Assembly: GCF_001730315.1 (NCBI RefSeq)
Contig: NZ_MIKC01000023.1
Coordinates: forward strand, 124,001 to 188,000
DNA length: 64,000 nucleotides
Direction: 5' to 3'
From: Enterococcus ureilyticus
GTDB lineage: Bacteria > Bacillota > Bacilli > Lactobacillales > Enterococcaceae
In this document: positions 44,001 through 52,937 of the stretch, one piece after another
How positions within the stretch are numbered: position 1 is the first letter of the stretch
Layout of the letters: the number at the start of each line of letters is the position of its first letter
The notes under the pieces: model-generated
The model's database searches: none
What the model was told of the DNA's origin: nothing
Seen by the model: only the letters and a program-made list of their open reading frames with translations
Translations under genes and position numbers: made by a program

Positions 44001-44062
44001 AAACTCCCCACCAACAAGGAACAGCCTAACATGAACAATATATTTTTGTGTAAACGTATCAT
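41039..44062 (-). CDS. Polysaccharide lyase family 8 (hyaluronate/chondroitin/xanthan lyase type)
   Basis: A 1007-residue secreted enzyme. It has a signal peptide (about residues 1-32, ending KSFAEE), an N-terminal concanavalin-like domain (about 40-220), a helical toroid with NWWDWQIGVPQKF and TSGANR, catalytic His/Tyr in DGSFIQHNNIPYTGSYGN and RSISR, then C-terminal beta domains. PL8 enzymes cleave uronate-containing polymers by beta-elimination, releasing unsaturated disaccharides. No sorting signal at the C-terminus, so it is probably released. The adjoining Kdu/Kdg genes process its product. Confidence 0.92.
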   Translation of the reverse strand: MIRLHKNILFMLGCSLLVGSFSYGMNSKSFAEEGIENNQTSNSFYESDFTKQIGDWQDVVGKSDKVIGSNGLTIGNTKQGTSLESVSLNKNAGARSAGDLEYTFLYEGQTNFGLVFRGDVQDSKKWQSFAYTRDGQWQLGQPGGKWLTNITGATLISGQRYKLMIRYEGKSIKAFLNDQVLYENNEVIYPNTSASIDGDWNGYSGIRLFGNLSKLNVLSMRSGEVGSIPVEEGTNEYTSLKEKWKNQLVSEQYDATNTTVVQYVQKLSEEAEQLYQALNKEPNRTFLWPVEQGNTPSADLTTQFTKLQKLALAYGTKGSVYYKDQQIAATIESGLDFMVTKKGYDGKKYHGNWWDWQIGVPQKFVGILMILGENISQAKQQQYTAAMSGYVPDPFKQLYTKTQGDFVDLAFIPNFVTSGANRTDLAQTVLALGILQENEGKISQASSSIVEVFKLVNKGDGFYQDGSFIQHNNIPYTGSYGNVLMKGVGQILAITKDSKFEMAPDIVQSFVENIDRAFIPLIYQGEMMPGVNGRSISRAPAKTKAGYGSTTLYNLLIVSKFAPADYQQKFKEAAKYWMKENPTYYLTNARDYNDLQMTMSLLDDSLITGAALPFIGTKMYASMDRFVQRTPNYQLGLSLYSSRISSFEAGNKENKRGWHTADGMIYLYNDDQVQFNSAYWPTVDPYRLPGTTVDTIPLKDEISSFTTVTSKENWVGGVALDDQAVVGMALNKTGTKNNGTVLPMNVQGKKSWFVIDGQIVALGAGITGNTTASIETIVDNRLLNDDYTYQVLSNNGPIQETKESSAKEWLLLKSDHQKANIGYYFPGNTTVDVISEVRKGTYADINEAFPSNDVYIGNYRKFLLNHGKNPTNEQYAYVTLPGIDEAGMKTYAAEKPVTILANSADIQAVELKKAHYLGINIWKDTGGSISGITSNKAVSLMRKNNDGKKTYVLSDPTQSNTVMTVKLPKDFTKILTLSEGITYDEATATFTIHFENSGGSSKQIIVE

Positions 44063-44125
44063 TTGATACCCTCCTTCTTTGACCTAACAACTATGCAATT
44101 TACGATAAAATATCCAGTAACAAAA

Positions 44126-44140
44126 AGCAAGCGTTTACAT
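44126..44140 (-). promoter_or_regulatory. cre-like site upstream of the lyase gene
   Basis: Minus strand TGTAAACGCTTGCT matches the catabolite-responsive element except at the last bases. It lies about 65 bases before the lyase start, suggesting CcpA control and a separate promoter. Confidence 0.5.
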
Positions 44141-44214
44141 TATAACTATAATCATGAACCCATAATACAATTACACTGATTATGGGTCTCTTGTTACTAT
44201 TATAAGTTCTTTAC

Positions 44215-45018
44215 TTATGGTTGTTTGCCAATATACGCTAAAATGCCGCCATCCACATATAAAATATGCCCATTGACAAAGTCAGAAGCACTTGAAGCTA
44301 AAAAAACGGCAGGACCTGCTAAATCTACTGGCTCACCCCAACGCGCAGCAGGTGTCCGCCCCACGATGAATTGGTCAAAAGGATGGCGCTCACCGTCTGC
44401 CTGCACTTCTCTCAATGGTGCTGTTTGTGGCGTCGCAATATAACCTGGACCAATCCCGTTACATTGGATATTGTACTGCCCATATTCAGAAGCAATATTT
44501 TTTGTCAGCATTTTTAAGCCACCTTTAGCCGCAGCATAGGCACTGACTGTTTCTCGACCTAATTCACTCATCATTGAACAAATATTGATGATTTTGCCGC
44601 CACCTTTTTCGATCATATCTGGAATCACCGCTTTAGCCATAATAAATGGCGCGTTTAGATCCACATCGACTACTTCTCTAAATTCTGCAGCAGACATTTC
44701 GATCATCGGGATTCGTTTGATGATTCCCGCGTTATTGACTAAAATGTCGATTGAGCCCACGTCTGCTTTGATTTGTTTGATCGTGGTAGTAACTGCTTTT
44801 TCATCGGTTACATCGCATGCGTAACCTTTTGCTTCAATGCCAGCTGCTTGATAAAGGGCTAGTCCTTTGTCCACAGATTCTTGCGACAAATTATTAAATA
44901 CGATTGTCGCACCAGCCGCTGCTAAAGATTTAGCAATTTCAAACCCAATTCCATGTACCGCTCCTGTCACTAAGGCTACTTTGCCATTTAAGTGAAACAT
45001 GTCCATATTGAACTCCAT
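44215..45018 (-). CDS. kduD: 2-dehydro-3-deoxy-D-gluconate 5-dehydrogenase KduD
   Basis: A 267-residue short-chain dehydrogenase with the cofactor motif TGAVHGIGFEIA, LVNNAGI and the catalytic YAAAKGG. It interconverts 3-deoxy-D-glycero-2,5-hexodiulosonate and 2-keto-3-deoxygluconate using NAD(H). Position after kduI in the uronate operon distinguishes it from other SDRs. Confidence 0.9.
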   Translation of the reverse strand: MEFNMDMFHLNGKVALVTGAVHGIGFEIAKSLAAAGATIVFNNLSQESVDKGLALYQAAGIEAKGYACDVTDEKAVTTTIKQIKADVGSIDILVNNAGIIKRIPMIEMSAAEFREVVDVDLNAPFIMAKAVIPDMIEKGGGKIINICSMMSELGRETVSAYAAAKGGLKMLTKNIASEYGQYNIQCNGIGPGYIATPQTAPLREVQADGERHPFDQFIVGRTPAARWGEPVDLAGPAVFLASSASDFVNGHILYVDGGILAYIGKQP

Positions 45019-45033
45019 TTTACTGCCTCTTTT

Positions 45034-45876
45034 CTATTTTAATTGATCCATAGGAACCATATCCATATCGGTATAGGTGATATTTTCTCCGCACATTGAC
45101 CAAATAAAGGTGTAATCTCCTGTTCCCACACCAGAATGAATCGACCAACTTGGCGAAATGATTGCTTGTTCATTGGCTACAACTAAGTGCTTTGTTTCAT
45201 CTGGTTTGCCCATCATATGGAACACACGAGTCTCTTCATTAGCATAATCAAAATACAGATACGCTTCCATGCGACGTTCATGCGTATGACAAGGCATCGT
45301 ATTCCAAGAGCTTCCTGGTTCCAATACGGTATAACCCATTTGTAACTGACAGCTTTCACAGACATTTGGGTGAATATATTGGTAGATTCTACGTTTATTT
45401 AAAGACAATGCTTCTCCTGTTTCCATCGGTTTGATTTGATCAATGCTAATTTTCACATTTGGGTATTTGTGATGTGCTGGCACACTGTTTACGTAAAATT
45501 TAGCTGGGTTTTTGGGATCATCTGACCGAAAAACAACTTGTTTCGTTTCTTTTCCAATATAATACCCATCTTGTTTTTTCATCGGCTCTGTTTCACCATC
45601 AATCGTGATCGAACCTGCCCCACCAATATTGATCACACCTAATTCTCTACGTTCTAAGAAATAATCAACCCCTAGTTCTTTTGTCAAAATAATTTCTAAG
45701 GGCTCTTCTGTCGGTGTTACGCCTCCGAAAATCATCCGATCATTATGCGTATAAGTCAGACTAATTTCACCTGGTGCAAATACTTTTTCTACTAAAAATT
45801 CTCTACGTAATTCTTCCGTCGAATAATGACGGATATCTTCTGGACTATGTGTATATCTATTTTCCATATTTTGCAT
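45034..45876 (-). CDS. kduI: 5-dehydro-4-deoxy-D-glucuronate isomerase KduI
   Basis: A 280-residue cupin isomerase with the zinc-binding PCHTHERRMEAYLYFD segment near residue 195. It isomerises the unsaturated uronate-derived keto sugar released by the GH88 hydrolase, feeding KduD. AGGAG lies seven bases before the ATG. Full length for the family. Confidence 0.95.
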   Translation of the reverse strand: MQNMENRYTHSPEDIRHYSTEELRREFLVEKVFAPGEISLTYTHNDRMIFGGVTPTEEPLEIILTKELGVDYFLERRELGVINIGGAGSITIDGETEPMKKQDGYYIGKETKQVVFRSDDPKNPAKFYVNSVPAHHKYPNVKISIDQIKPMETGEALSLNKRRIYQYIHPNVCESCQLQMGYTVLEPGSSWNTMPCHTHERRMEAYLYFDYANEETRVFHMMGKPDETKHLVVANEQAIISPSWSIHSGVGTGDYTFIWSMCGENITYTDMDMVPMDQLK

Positions 45877-45888
45877 GATTATGCTCCT

Positions 45889-46896
45889 TTAACGACTTAT
45901 TTTTCCTGAACCAACTTCTTTGAACCGTTCGACTTCTTCTTTACTAAATTGATTGCAATCTCCATGTATCGTATGTTTCAATGCCGAAGCAGCCGTAGCA
46001 AAGTCTACCATTGCTTGTGGCAGCATTTCCACTAGTAAACCATGTAAGATTCCGCCAGCAAACGCATCTCCTGCACCTACTCGGTCTACGATTGGATCGA
46101 TGTCATGCATTTTTGATTCGTAATACTTATTTTCTAGCCAAATCGTCCCAATCAATTGATTGGCACTGGCTGAATGGACGGTTCGTTTTGTGCCGTAAAA
46201 TAGTTGAATATTTGGAAACATTTGCTGCATTTTCCGATAATAAAAAGCTTTATCTACTTTTTGCTTGCTCGTTGCTTCGTCGATCCCCAATAAGTGAATA
46301 GCATCTAACTTTCCAGCTGAACAATAATCAACGTAAGGTAAAAGTTGTTGTAATGTTTGCCCCGCTTCCTGCTGACTCCATAATTTGCTGCGATAATTGA
46401 TATCAAAACTGATATTACAACCCGCTTTCTTGGCTTGTTTCATCAGTTCCAAAGTCATTTTCTGCCATCGTTTTGACAACGCTGGCGTGATCCCAGAGAC
46501 ATGAAAAATGTCAACCTCTCGGAACAATTCAGCTAAATCCCATTCAAGTGTATCCATTTCGGCAAAGCTCGACCCCGCTCGATCGTATAAAACAGACGCT
46601 GCTCGTTCACCAATGCCCGTTTCTAAATAATAGGTTCCTAGCCGCTGACCGCCTGTCAGTAGAAAACGTGTATCTATTCTATAACGCCGTAAATGTTTAA
46701 AGACTGCATCACCTAGCGCTGTATCTGGAATTTTGCTTGCAAAAATAATATCATGGCCATAATTAGCCAAGGAAATCCCAACATTGGCTTCGCCACCACC
46801 ATAATGAGCTTGTAAAAGATCACTTTGGACTAAGCGATTTCCTGCTTGAGTAGATAAACGCAACATAATTTCTCCTAAAGTCACGACTTTTCCCAT
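45889..46896 (-). CDS. kdgK: 2-keto-3-deoxygluconate kinase KdgK
   Basis: A 335-residue PfkB-family sugar kinase: N-terminal VVTLGEIMLRLST, and C-terminal DRVGAGDAFAGGI with the catalytic Asp. It phosphorylates KDG to KDPG for the adjacent aldolase. Four bases separate it from kdgA. Confidence 0.92.
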   Translation of the reverse strand: MGKVVTLGEIMLRLSTQAGNRLVQSDLLQAHYGGGEANVGISLANYGHDIIFASKIPDTALGDAVFKHLRRYRIDTRFLLTGGQRLGTYYLETGIGERAASVLYDRAGSSFAEMDTLEWDLAELFREVDIFHVSGITPALSKRWQKMTLELMKQAKKAGCNISFDINYRSKLWSQQEAGQTLQQLLPYVDYCSAGKLDAIHLLGIDEATSKQKVDKAFYYRKMQQMFPNIQLFYGTKRTVHSASANQLIGTIWLENKYYESKMHDIDPIVDRVGAGDAFAGGILHGLLVEMLPQAMVDFATAASALKHTIHGDCNQFSKEEVERFKEVGSGKISR

Positions 46897-46900
46897 TTAC

Positions 46901-47545
46901 TCATCCCTTAATTTCTTTTAATTTTGCCGCATACTGACTAGCTTTTTCGGAAACTTTTTGAAAATCCCCCACAGCCGCTGGTGCTAGTAAATCTCCGCCA
47001 ATTCCAACCGCTACAGCTCCTGCCTTAAACCAATCTGCCATATTTTCTAAATTGACACCGCCTGTCGGCATAATACTCGCTTGAGGCATCGGCGCCATAA
47101 ATGCCGAAATAATAGTTGGTCCATAAGCGCTTCCTGGAAATAATTTCACGATATCCGCACCGCTTTTCAACGCTTCCTGAACTTCGGTGATTGTCATACA
47201 GCCTGGCAAGTACGGCACTTGATACAAATTACAGATTTCCGCTGTTTTTGCATTAAAACTTGGACTGACAATATATTCAGCACCCGCCATGATAGCGAAA
47301 CGTGCAGTGACCTCATCTAAAACAGTACCGGCCCCGATCACAATATCTGATTGATTTTTATATTCCTTCGCTAATTCTCTGATTACTTCTTCTGCTTGTG
47401 GTACAGTGAAGGTCAATTCGATCCCAGTCATTCCGCCTTTGATAATTGCCTGACTGGCTTTTACAGCTTCCTCTTTTGTCGCACCACGGACAACCGCAAT
47501 CACACCCGCTTTCTCTAAACGTGATAAAATATCGACCCGCTTCAT
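46901..47545 (-). CDS. kdgA: KDPG/KHG aldolase
   Basis: A 214-residue class I aldolase (Eda family). AVVRGATKEEA is near the start, IELTF and VIGAGTVLD in the middle, and the Schiff-base lysine in GADIVKLFPGSAYGP. It splits 2-keto-3-deoxy-6-phosphogluconate into pyruvate and glyceraldehyde-3-phosphate, the last step of uronate breakdown. Confidence 0.93.
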   Translation of the reverse strand: MKRVDILSRLEKAGVIAVVRGATKEEAVKASQAIIKGGMTGIELTFTVPQAEEVIRELAKEYKNQSDIVIGAGTVLDEVTARFAIMAGAEYIVSPSFNAKTAEICNLYQVPYLPGCMTITEVQEALKSGADIVKLFPGSAYGPTIISAFMAPMPQASIMPTGGVNLENMADWFKAGAVAVGIGGDLLAPAAVGDFQKVSEKASQYAAKLKEIKG

Positions 47546-47569
47546 CTAATCACCTATTCTCTCGTTTTA

Positions 47570-48376
47570 TTATCCTAAAATCCCAAAAGCGCTTAATGCG
47601 ATTGAAAGAATCAAAATGATCCAAATCACACGTGTTGAATTTAATTTCTTTTGTCCTAGCATCCAGTAAGTCAACAGAACTAAAAGAATCGGTACCAATG
47701 AAGGTAAAATTGCATCTAATGTATCTTGGATAACTAGTTCAACGCCATCTTTTTTGTACACAAACGGTACTGTCGCTTTGATCACAGACGGAATCAAGGC
47801 GCCAATTACTGTAACCCCCAAGACTGTTGCTGCATTGGTAAAAGCAGACAATTTATCTTTCAATGTTGTGACTAATTTCACCCCTTGTTTGTAACCTAAC
47901 GGCAATAATGCTGCTCGACCAAATAACAAGGCAATATTGGCAATGATCCAAATCACACATCCGACAACTGAGCCATTTTGAGCAAGTGTTCCGGCAACTG
48001 AGCCGAAAATCGTTCCCCAAATAACATGAAATAGTGAATCCCCAACACCAGCAAGTGAACCCATCAATGCTGTTTTTAAGGCCACGATCGTGTCTTTTGC
48101 TTTGTAGCCATCTTGTTCCTCAATCGCAACATCGATTCCCATGATCAAATTCCCAAAGATAGCATTAGTATTGAAAAATTGGTTATGCGTCCGCATCATA
48201 TCTTGAAATTGTTTTTCATCATGGCCGTAGAACTTTTTCAATACAGGTAAAACACCATATAGATAACCAGAGCTCATCATTCGTTCATAGTTCCAATTCA
48301 ATTGACTTCCTAAAATATAGCGCCAACTGATCGCATTCAACTCTTGCTTTGTTAGTTTTTGATTACTCATCGCCAT
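47570..48376 (-). CDS. PTS mannose-family EIID
   Basis: A 268-residue IID component (SWRYILGSQLNWNYERMMSSG, then GVGDSLFHVIWGTIFGS) with about one to three C-terminal membrane segments. AGGAGG five bases upstream sets the ATG at MAMSNQ. It overlaps the IIC gene by 14 bases. With IIC and IIAB it probably imports unsaturated or galactosamine-containing disaccharides from the lyase product. Confidence 0.92.
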   Translation of the reverse strand: MAMSNQKLTKQELNAISWRYILGSQLNWNYERMMSSGYLYGVLPVLKKFYGHDEKQFQDMMRTHNQFFNTNAIFGNLIMGIDVAIEEQDGYKAKDTIVALKTALMGSLAGVGDSLFHVIWGTIFGSVAGTLAQNGSVVGCVIWIIANIALLFGRAALLPLGYKQGVKLVTTLKDKLSAFTNAATVLGVTVIGALIPSVIKATVPFVYKKDGVELVIQDTLDAILPSLVPILLVLLTYWMLGQKKLNSTRVIWIILILSIALSAFGILG

Positions 48377-49154
48377 CAAACCCTCCTTCAAAATTACTTA
48401 CACTAGCATTTGCCTGAGCTGTTGGTTTGTCACTATCACGTTTAAAGACAAGCATCGCAGCTACCATTCCAATAATCGACACACCTAACATAGGGACTTG
48501 TAAATATGCTGCTAAAAAGAAACCTAATAATAAATAAGGAATATATTGTTTCGTCGGTAAATAACGTAGTAAAATACCCACACCCACTACTGGCAATACC
48601 CCACCAGCTGTTTTCAATCCTGTCATCAACCATTCCGGCATGTTTTCAGTAATGGTTGTCACAGCGGCATCTCCAACTAATAACATTAATAAAATGGGAA
48701 TAGCTCGCGATAATCCCCACAAAAATGAACCTGATAAAACCAATCGTGGAATCCGTTTGACCTGCATATTATCGATTGCTTTATCTACACGGTGTAAAAG
48801 GAACACATTGCAAAATCGTGCGACAACATCCAATTGGAGCATCAGCAATGATACAGGAACAGCCAACCCAATACCATACTCAGCACCTTTACCTGAAATA
48901 ACAGCAAACGCTGTTCCTAACACAGCTCCAGTAAAATAATCCGGTACAGAAGCCCCTCCGAAAGCGGCTATCCCTAAGCGCATAAGCTGTAACGTTCCGC
49001 CAACCATCAACCCGGTTTTTAAATCCCCCATGATCATTCCAGAGATCATTCCAGCAATCGCTGGTTGTGTCAACGTATTGGAAATAAGTGAATCATTGAT
49101 TGCAATAAAAGCATAAACTGTAATAAGAATAATTTGATACGCTGCTAAATGCAT
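48363..49154 (-). CDS. PTS mannose-family EIIC
   Basis: A 263-residue membrane protein with about seven hydrophobic segments: LAAYQIILITVYAFIAINDS, GGTLQLMRLGIAAFGGASVP (the conserved IIC signature), and VGVGILLRYL. AGGAGG seven bases before the second ATG decides the start. Part of the Aga/Man-type transporter. Confidence 0.92.
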   Translation of the reverse strand: MHLAAYQIILITVYAFIAINDSLISNTLTQPAIAGMISGMIMGDLKTGLMVGGTLQLMRLGIAAFGGASVPDYFTGAVLGTAFAVISGKGAEYGIGLAVPVSLLMLQLDVVARFCNVFLLHRVDKAIDNMQVKRIPRLVLSGSFLWGLSRAIPILLMLLVGDAAVTTITENMPEWLMTGLKTAGGVLPVVGVGILLRYLPTKQYIPYLLLGFFLAAYLQVPMLGVSIIGMVAAMLVFKRDSDKPTAQANASVSNFEGGFDGDE

Positions 49155-49244
49155 GAACATTCCTCCTAATTTTAAAAACGTGGTGAGCTCGTCTAGTTCT
49201 AACTGAAAAAGCCAATGCTAGCTTTTCTTACAGAACGAACTCAC

Positions 49245-50171
49245 TTAACTTCTCAACTTTTTCATAAAATCGATTGTGGGATCATTGGGAACTAATTGAG
49301 CGGTTACATTTACTCCTTTTGAAAAAATCGTTTCAAAAATAGCTTCTTCTTCTTCTAATACTTGAATACTTTTCGTCACTTCACGAGCCCCTTCTTTATA
49401 GCTCATATTCCCTACATTTACTGTTTTGATCATGCCTCCTGCTTCAATAAATCGTAAAACATCTGTTGGATTTTTGAATAATAGAAACAGTCTTTGTTTT
49501 CCATATTTTCCTGAACGAATATTTTCAGCTGCTTCAGCGACAGGCAAAACAGATAACCGCATAGAGCTTGGTGCAGCCATTCTTAGGGAAGACTTTTGTA
49601 ATGGATCAGACGAAGCCTCATCATTGGCAACAATGATCCTTTGGGTATCCAAACTAGTCGACCAAATACCTGCAACTTGTCCGTGGATCAATCGCTCATC
49701 GATACGTGCATTGACAATATTTGCTTTTCCAGCATACTCACTAAAATTGCTTAGCTCTGTTTCTAGATTGGCAGCTGTAATCTCTTTTTCAGCCTTATCC
49801 ATTCCAACTTTCACATCTACAATATTTTCTTTAGCCAAACACACAAGCTCTGCTATAGAAACTTGTTGATTCACAACTGCTTCAATCACGATTGAAAGGG
49901 TCATACCTGCAATGATCTCAACATCTTCTGTCTCTAAATAATTTTTCACAGCTACATTGCAAGGCGTTCCTCCTAATAAATCTGCAATGATCAGCGTCGA
50001 TCCATTAAGGGCTTTCATTTTTAGCTTCAACTCATTTTCAAACTGAATATTATCGCCATCAGGTCGTAAAGATACCGTATGAACATGTTCTTGCTGTCCA
50101 ACGATCATTTCCAGACTGACTTTTACACCTTCCGCCATCCCGCCATGGCTTATCAATACAATGTTTTCCAC
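49245..50171 (-). CDS. PTS mannose-family EIIAB fusion
   Basis: A 308-residue fusion. The IIA domain (about 1-135) has active His in IVLISHGGMAEG and DLLGGTPCN. A linker leads to the IIB domain (about 150-308) with active His in DERLIHGQVAGIW. The start is GTG: AGGAGG lies seven bases upstream, and there is no ATG nearby in frame. First gene of the uronate PTS operon; a TAACATGTTA dyad lies about 35 bases upstream. Confidence 0.93.
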   Translation of the reverse strand: MENIVLISHGGMAEGVKVSLEMIVGQQEHVHTVSLRPDGDNIQFENELKLKMKALNGSTLIIADLLGGTPCNVAVKNYLETEDVEIIAGMTLSIVIEAVVNQQVSIAELVCLAKENIVDVKVGMDKAEKEITAANLETELSNFSEYAGKANIVNARIDERLIHGQVAGIWSTSLDTQRIIVANDEASSDPLQKSSLRMAAPSSMRLSVLPVAEAAENIRSGKYGKQRLFLLFKNPTDVLRFIEAGGMIKTVNVGNMSYKEGAREVTKSIQVLEEEEAIFETIFSKGVNVTAQLVPNDPTIDFMKKLRS

Positions 50172-50204
50172 TTGATTCCCTCCTATAATGCAGGTCCCCC
50201 TACT

Positions 50205-50214
50205 TAACATGTTA
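50205..50214. promoter_or_regulatory. GntR operator candidate 1
   Basis: TAACATGTTA, a perfect 10-bp dyad 34 bases upstream of the PTS IIAB start. Confidence 0.6.
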
Positions 50215-50317
50215 TGTCTCTTACGAATATACTATAACACATGCTAACTAATCCGTAAACCTAATATCTTAATATATTATCTTTTTTACTTACTCTTTAC
50301 TTATTGTTTGTATTTAC

Positions 50318-50327
50318 TAACAAGTTA
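50318..50327. promoter_or_regulatory. GntR operator candidate 2
   Basis: TAACAAGTTA in the middle of the divergent PTS/regulator region. Confidence 0.45.
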
Positions 50328-50355
50328 CTCTACAAAGGAATTGCTAAAGTAAAAT

Positions 50356-50365
50356 TAACATGTTA
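50356..50365. promoter_or_regulatory. GntR operator candidate 3
   Basis: TAACATGTTA, identical to site 1 including the following TG, 41 bases before the regulator start; likely autoregulation. Confidence 0.6.
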
Positions 50366-50405
50366 TGCTTAACTCATTATCCTATGAGAACGGAGGTAAT
50401 CTATC

Positions 50406-51113
50406 CTGATTCCAAAGTATGAACAGATCAAACAAGATCTCTTAAGTGAAATAAAAAACCATGCCTTCACGCCTGGAGACAAATTCTATTCTGAAGCTGA
50501 TATCAAGCGCAGATACTCAGTCAGCTCTATTACTGCCGTCAAAGCATTAAATGAATTGACAAGTGCAGGCTATCTTTATCGGATTCAAGGAAAAGGCACG
50601 TTCGTCTCTAAATCAAAAGTCTCTCAAAATGTTAAGTTTTCTGATATTGAGCTTCACTCGCTCGACACTGAGAAAGTTCAAGTGATTTCAATAGAAGAAG
50701 CAAATGACCCACAAATTTTAAAAGAACTGGGTTTATCTGCCAATGCGACTTATTACAAAATCATACGAGTTCGCTCTTTTGACAAGATTCCTTTTTTGGT
50801 CCATATTACCCATTTACCTAAAAAATTAGTCAAAGAACCGATTGCAAAAGATCTCTCTACCTATGCGAGTGTGTATGAGAGAGTTCGCAAAGACTTCGAT
50901 ATCGACCTTTTCTCCTTAGCATCAGTGGAAACCAACGAAATCGTTTTCCCCGATGACCCTGAACTACTGCATTTGCTACAATTGAGTTTTCGCGAACCGG
51001 CAGTTAAGCAAATAAAACATTCGTATCTTCCAGATGGAAGCATAGCTGAATACATTGTCAGCTATAAGCACTGGAAATATTTTAAAACGAAAATAGAAGT
51101 AGAAGCTGAGTAA
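50406..51113 (+). CDS. GntR-family regulator with UTRA domain, non-ATG start
   Basis: A roughly 235-residue regulator. The N-terminal winged helix reads IPKYEQIKQDLLSEIKNHAF, GDKFYSEADIKRRYSVSSIT and YRIQGKGTFVSK; a UTRA effector domain follows (ATYYKIIRVRSFDKIPFLVH onwards). The complete HTH requires initiation between an in-frame TAA at 50397 and the IPKY codons; only CTG (50406) or ATT (50409), after GGAGG, are available. The first standard codon, TTG at 50556, would delete the HTH. The family binds sugar phosphates or acids; here it probably controls the uronate genes. Confidence 0.85.
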   Translation: MIPKYEQIKQDLLSEIKNHAFTPGDKFYSEADIKRRYSVSSITAVKALNELTSAGYLYRIQGKGTFVSKSKVSQNVKFSDIELHSLDTEKVQVISIEEANDPQILKELGLSANATYYKIIRVRSFDKIPFLVHITHLPKKLVKEPIAKDLSTYASVYERVRKDFDIDLFSLASVETNEIVFPDDPELLHLLQLSFREPAVKQIKHSYLPDGSIAEYIVSYKHWKYFKTKIEVEAE

Positions 51114-51146
51114 TATTGACGCTTCTACTTCTATTTTTATTTGTTG

Positions 51147-52925
51147 TTATTGATAAATTGGTCGATCTGAAAAGACAATTTCTGTGATTTCTTTGCCCTC
51201 TGTTTCAAAAATAATAATCTCATTCGTCCCATTTTTTAAAAATTCCTTTGGACAATACAATGAATGGACTGGTCCCACATTCCAATAACGACCAAGATTC
51301 ATACCGTTGACTACAATAACACCCTTGCCATAATTAGAACAATCGATAAACGTATCCCCTACGTATTCTAAGACCATCTCTATCTGGTAAAATGAGGGCT
51401 GTAACGGATTGCTTTGAGCTGTAAAGTCGATTGCCTGCAATTGCGTTTCAGATAGCGTCAGCGGATAGTGTTCATAGCCTTGATGAAAATGTATATCCTG
51501 CATGATGCCGCCGCGAATCCCTTTTGACTGGGTGGGACTGTTTAGCTTGAAGCCATAATTAACACGCCCTACATTTTCAACCAAAACGTCCAATTGAATT
51601 TGAGTTTGCTCCTTAGAGCCATTGACTACCAACTCTTCCCCAAGTGTTGCTTGATACTGGGTTGCTTGATGTTTTCCATCGATATAAATTTGAACTCGAT
51701 CATTGGCTTCTACGATTTTTAATTTATTTTCATGGAAGTAATTGTTTAGCTTTGCTGAATAGAGCATATAGCCATAACCTTCGCCTGCTTCTTCCATACT
51801 TAATGGATACATGGTCTTTTGGGCTTTCATCATTGTATCTTTGATTGCCAATAAGGACACGCTGGCTGTCACAGGATGAATCCCTAAATTTGCGAGTTCT
51901 TTTTTACGCGGTTCGGCTTGCCAAACATCTGGGCAAACTTCCTTGATTGCCTTTTGAACGTGATAATATTTATCCGTCGGTTCGCCCCACTCCGTCAACA
52001 GTGCATCATAGTCATAGCTCGTAATCTGCGGCAGATCTAACGCACCGCGTGCTGAACAACCATTATAAAAGCCAAAATTGGTGCCGCCATGGAACATATA
52101 TAAATTGAGCGAACCAACTTCTAACATTTCTTTGACTTCTGTCGCTAAATCCGCTCCGTCCCGTTTAATGATCGGCTCATTCCAGCGATTAAACCAGCCA
52201 TCCCAGTATTCCATGCACATAATCGGCCATTTCTTTCCATGACGTGTCATAAATTTCTTCATCACTTCCGCATTTTCCTTAGAATGACTACCAAAGTTTC
52301 CAGCAACAAAAATACCTTCTTCAATCAACGTTCCTGCATCTAATACTTCTTCCCAAGCACCATCCGCTGTAAATAAGGGAACCTCCACACCTAACTCTTC
52401 CATCAGCTGTTTGGTTTGACGTAGGTACTCTTTTTCCATCCCATAAGAACCATATTCATTTTCGACTTGCATCATGATTACTGGACCACCATGTGTCAAT
52501 TGCAGTGGGACTAATCTAGGAATCAACACCTTGAAATACTGACGGACTTTCTCCATAAAACGCGGGTCTGTCGAACGAAGACGTATGCCTTTTTCCTTTA
52601 ATAACCAAGCTGGCAGCCCACCAAATTCCCATTCTGCACATATATAGACTGACGGACGCAAAATCACTAGCAAACCGATTTTTTGTGCTAATTTTACAAA
52701 AGCTTCGACATCTTTCAAGCCAGAAAAATCATATTCTCCTTCAATTGACTCGTGTAGATTCCAGGGAATGTATGTCTCAACAGTATTTGCACCTAAAGCT
52801 TTCAAATTATATAAACTATCTTCCCATTGATTCGGTGTCATACGAAAGTAATGGATCGCACCACTAATCAATTTGATCGGTTGACCATCTAGTAAAAACT
52901 CTTCTTTTATCTCAAACGTTTGCAT
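51147..52925 (-). CDS. Beta-galactosidase, GH35
   Basis: A 592-residue cytoplasmic enzyme (no signal peptide). The GH35 barrel has ISGAIHYFRMTPNQWED at the start, acid/base Glu in MMQVENEYGSYG near residue 155, nucleophile Glu in CMEYWDGWFNRW near 235, and beta-sandwich domains after about 370 with a YGKGVIVVNGMNLGRYW carbohydrate-binding signature. AAAGGGG spacing favours the second ATG. It follows the GH88 gene and may remove beta-linked galactose or a similar residue from imported oligosaccharide. Confidence 0.9.
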   Translation of the reverse strand: MQTFEIKEEFLLDGQPIKLISGAIHYFRMTPNQWEDSLYNLKALGANTVETYIPWNLHESIEGEYDFSGLKDVEAFVKLAQKIGLLVILRPSVYICAEWEFGGLPAWLLKEKGIRLRSTDPRFMEKVRQYFKVLIPRLVPLQLTHGGPVIMMQVENEYGSYGMEKEYLRQTKQLMEELGVEVPLFTADGAWEEVLDAGTLIEEGIFVAGNFGSHSKENAEVMKKFMTRHGKKWPIMCMEYWDGWFNRWNEPIIKRDGADLATEVKEMLEVGSLNLYMFHGGTNFGFYNGCSARGALDLPQITSYDYDALLTEWGEPTDKYYHVQKAIKEVCPDVWQAEPRKKELANLGIHPVTASVSLLAIKDTMMKAQKTMYPLSMEEAGEGYGYMLYSAKLNNYFHENKLKIVEANDRVQIYIDGKHQATQYQATLGEELVVNGSKEQTQIQLDVLVENVGRVNYGFKLNSPTQSKGIRGGIMQDIHFHQGYEHYPLTLSETQLQAIDFTAQSNPLQPSFYQIEMVLEYVGDTFIDCSNYGKGVIVVNGMNLGRYWNVGPVHSLYCPKEFLKNGTNEIIIFETEGKEITEIVFSDRPIYQ

Positions 52926-52937
52926 TGTCATTCCCCT

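Noticed and set aside
44150-44195. Hairpin ACCCATAAT/ATTATGGGT after kduD as terminator
   Set aside because: No T tract on the minus strand; could be a processing site between kduD and the lyase gene but the evidence is thin.
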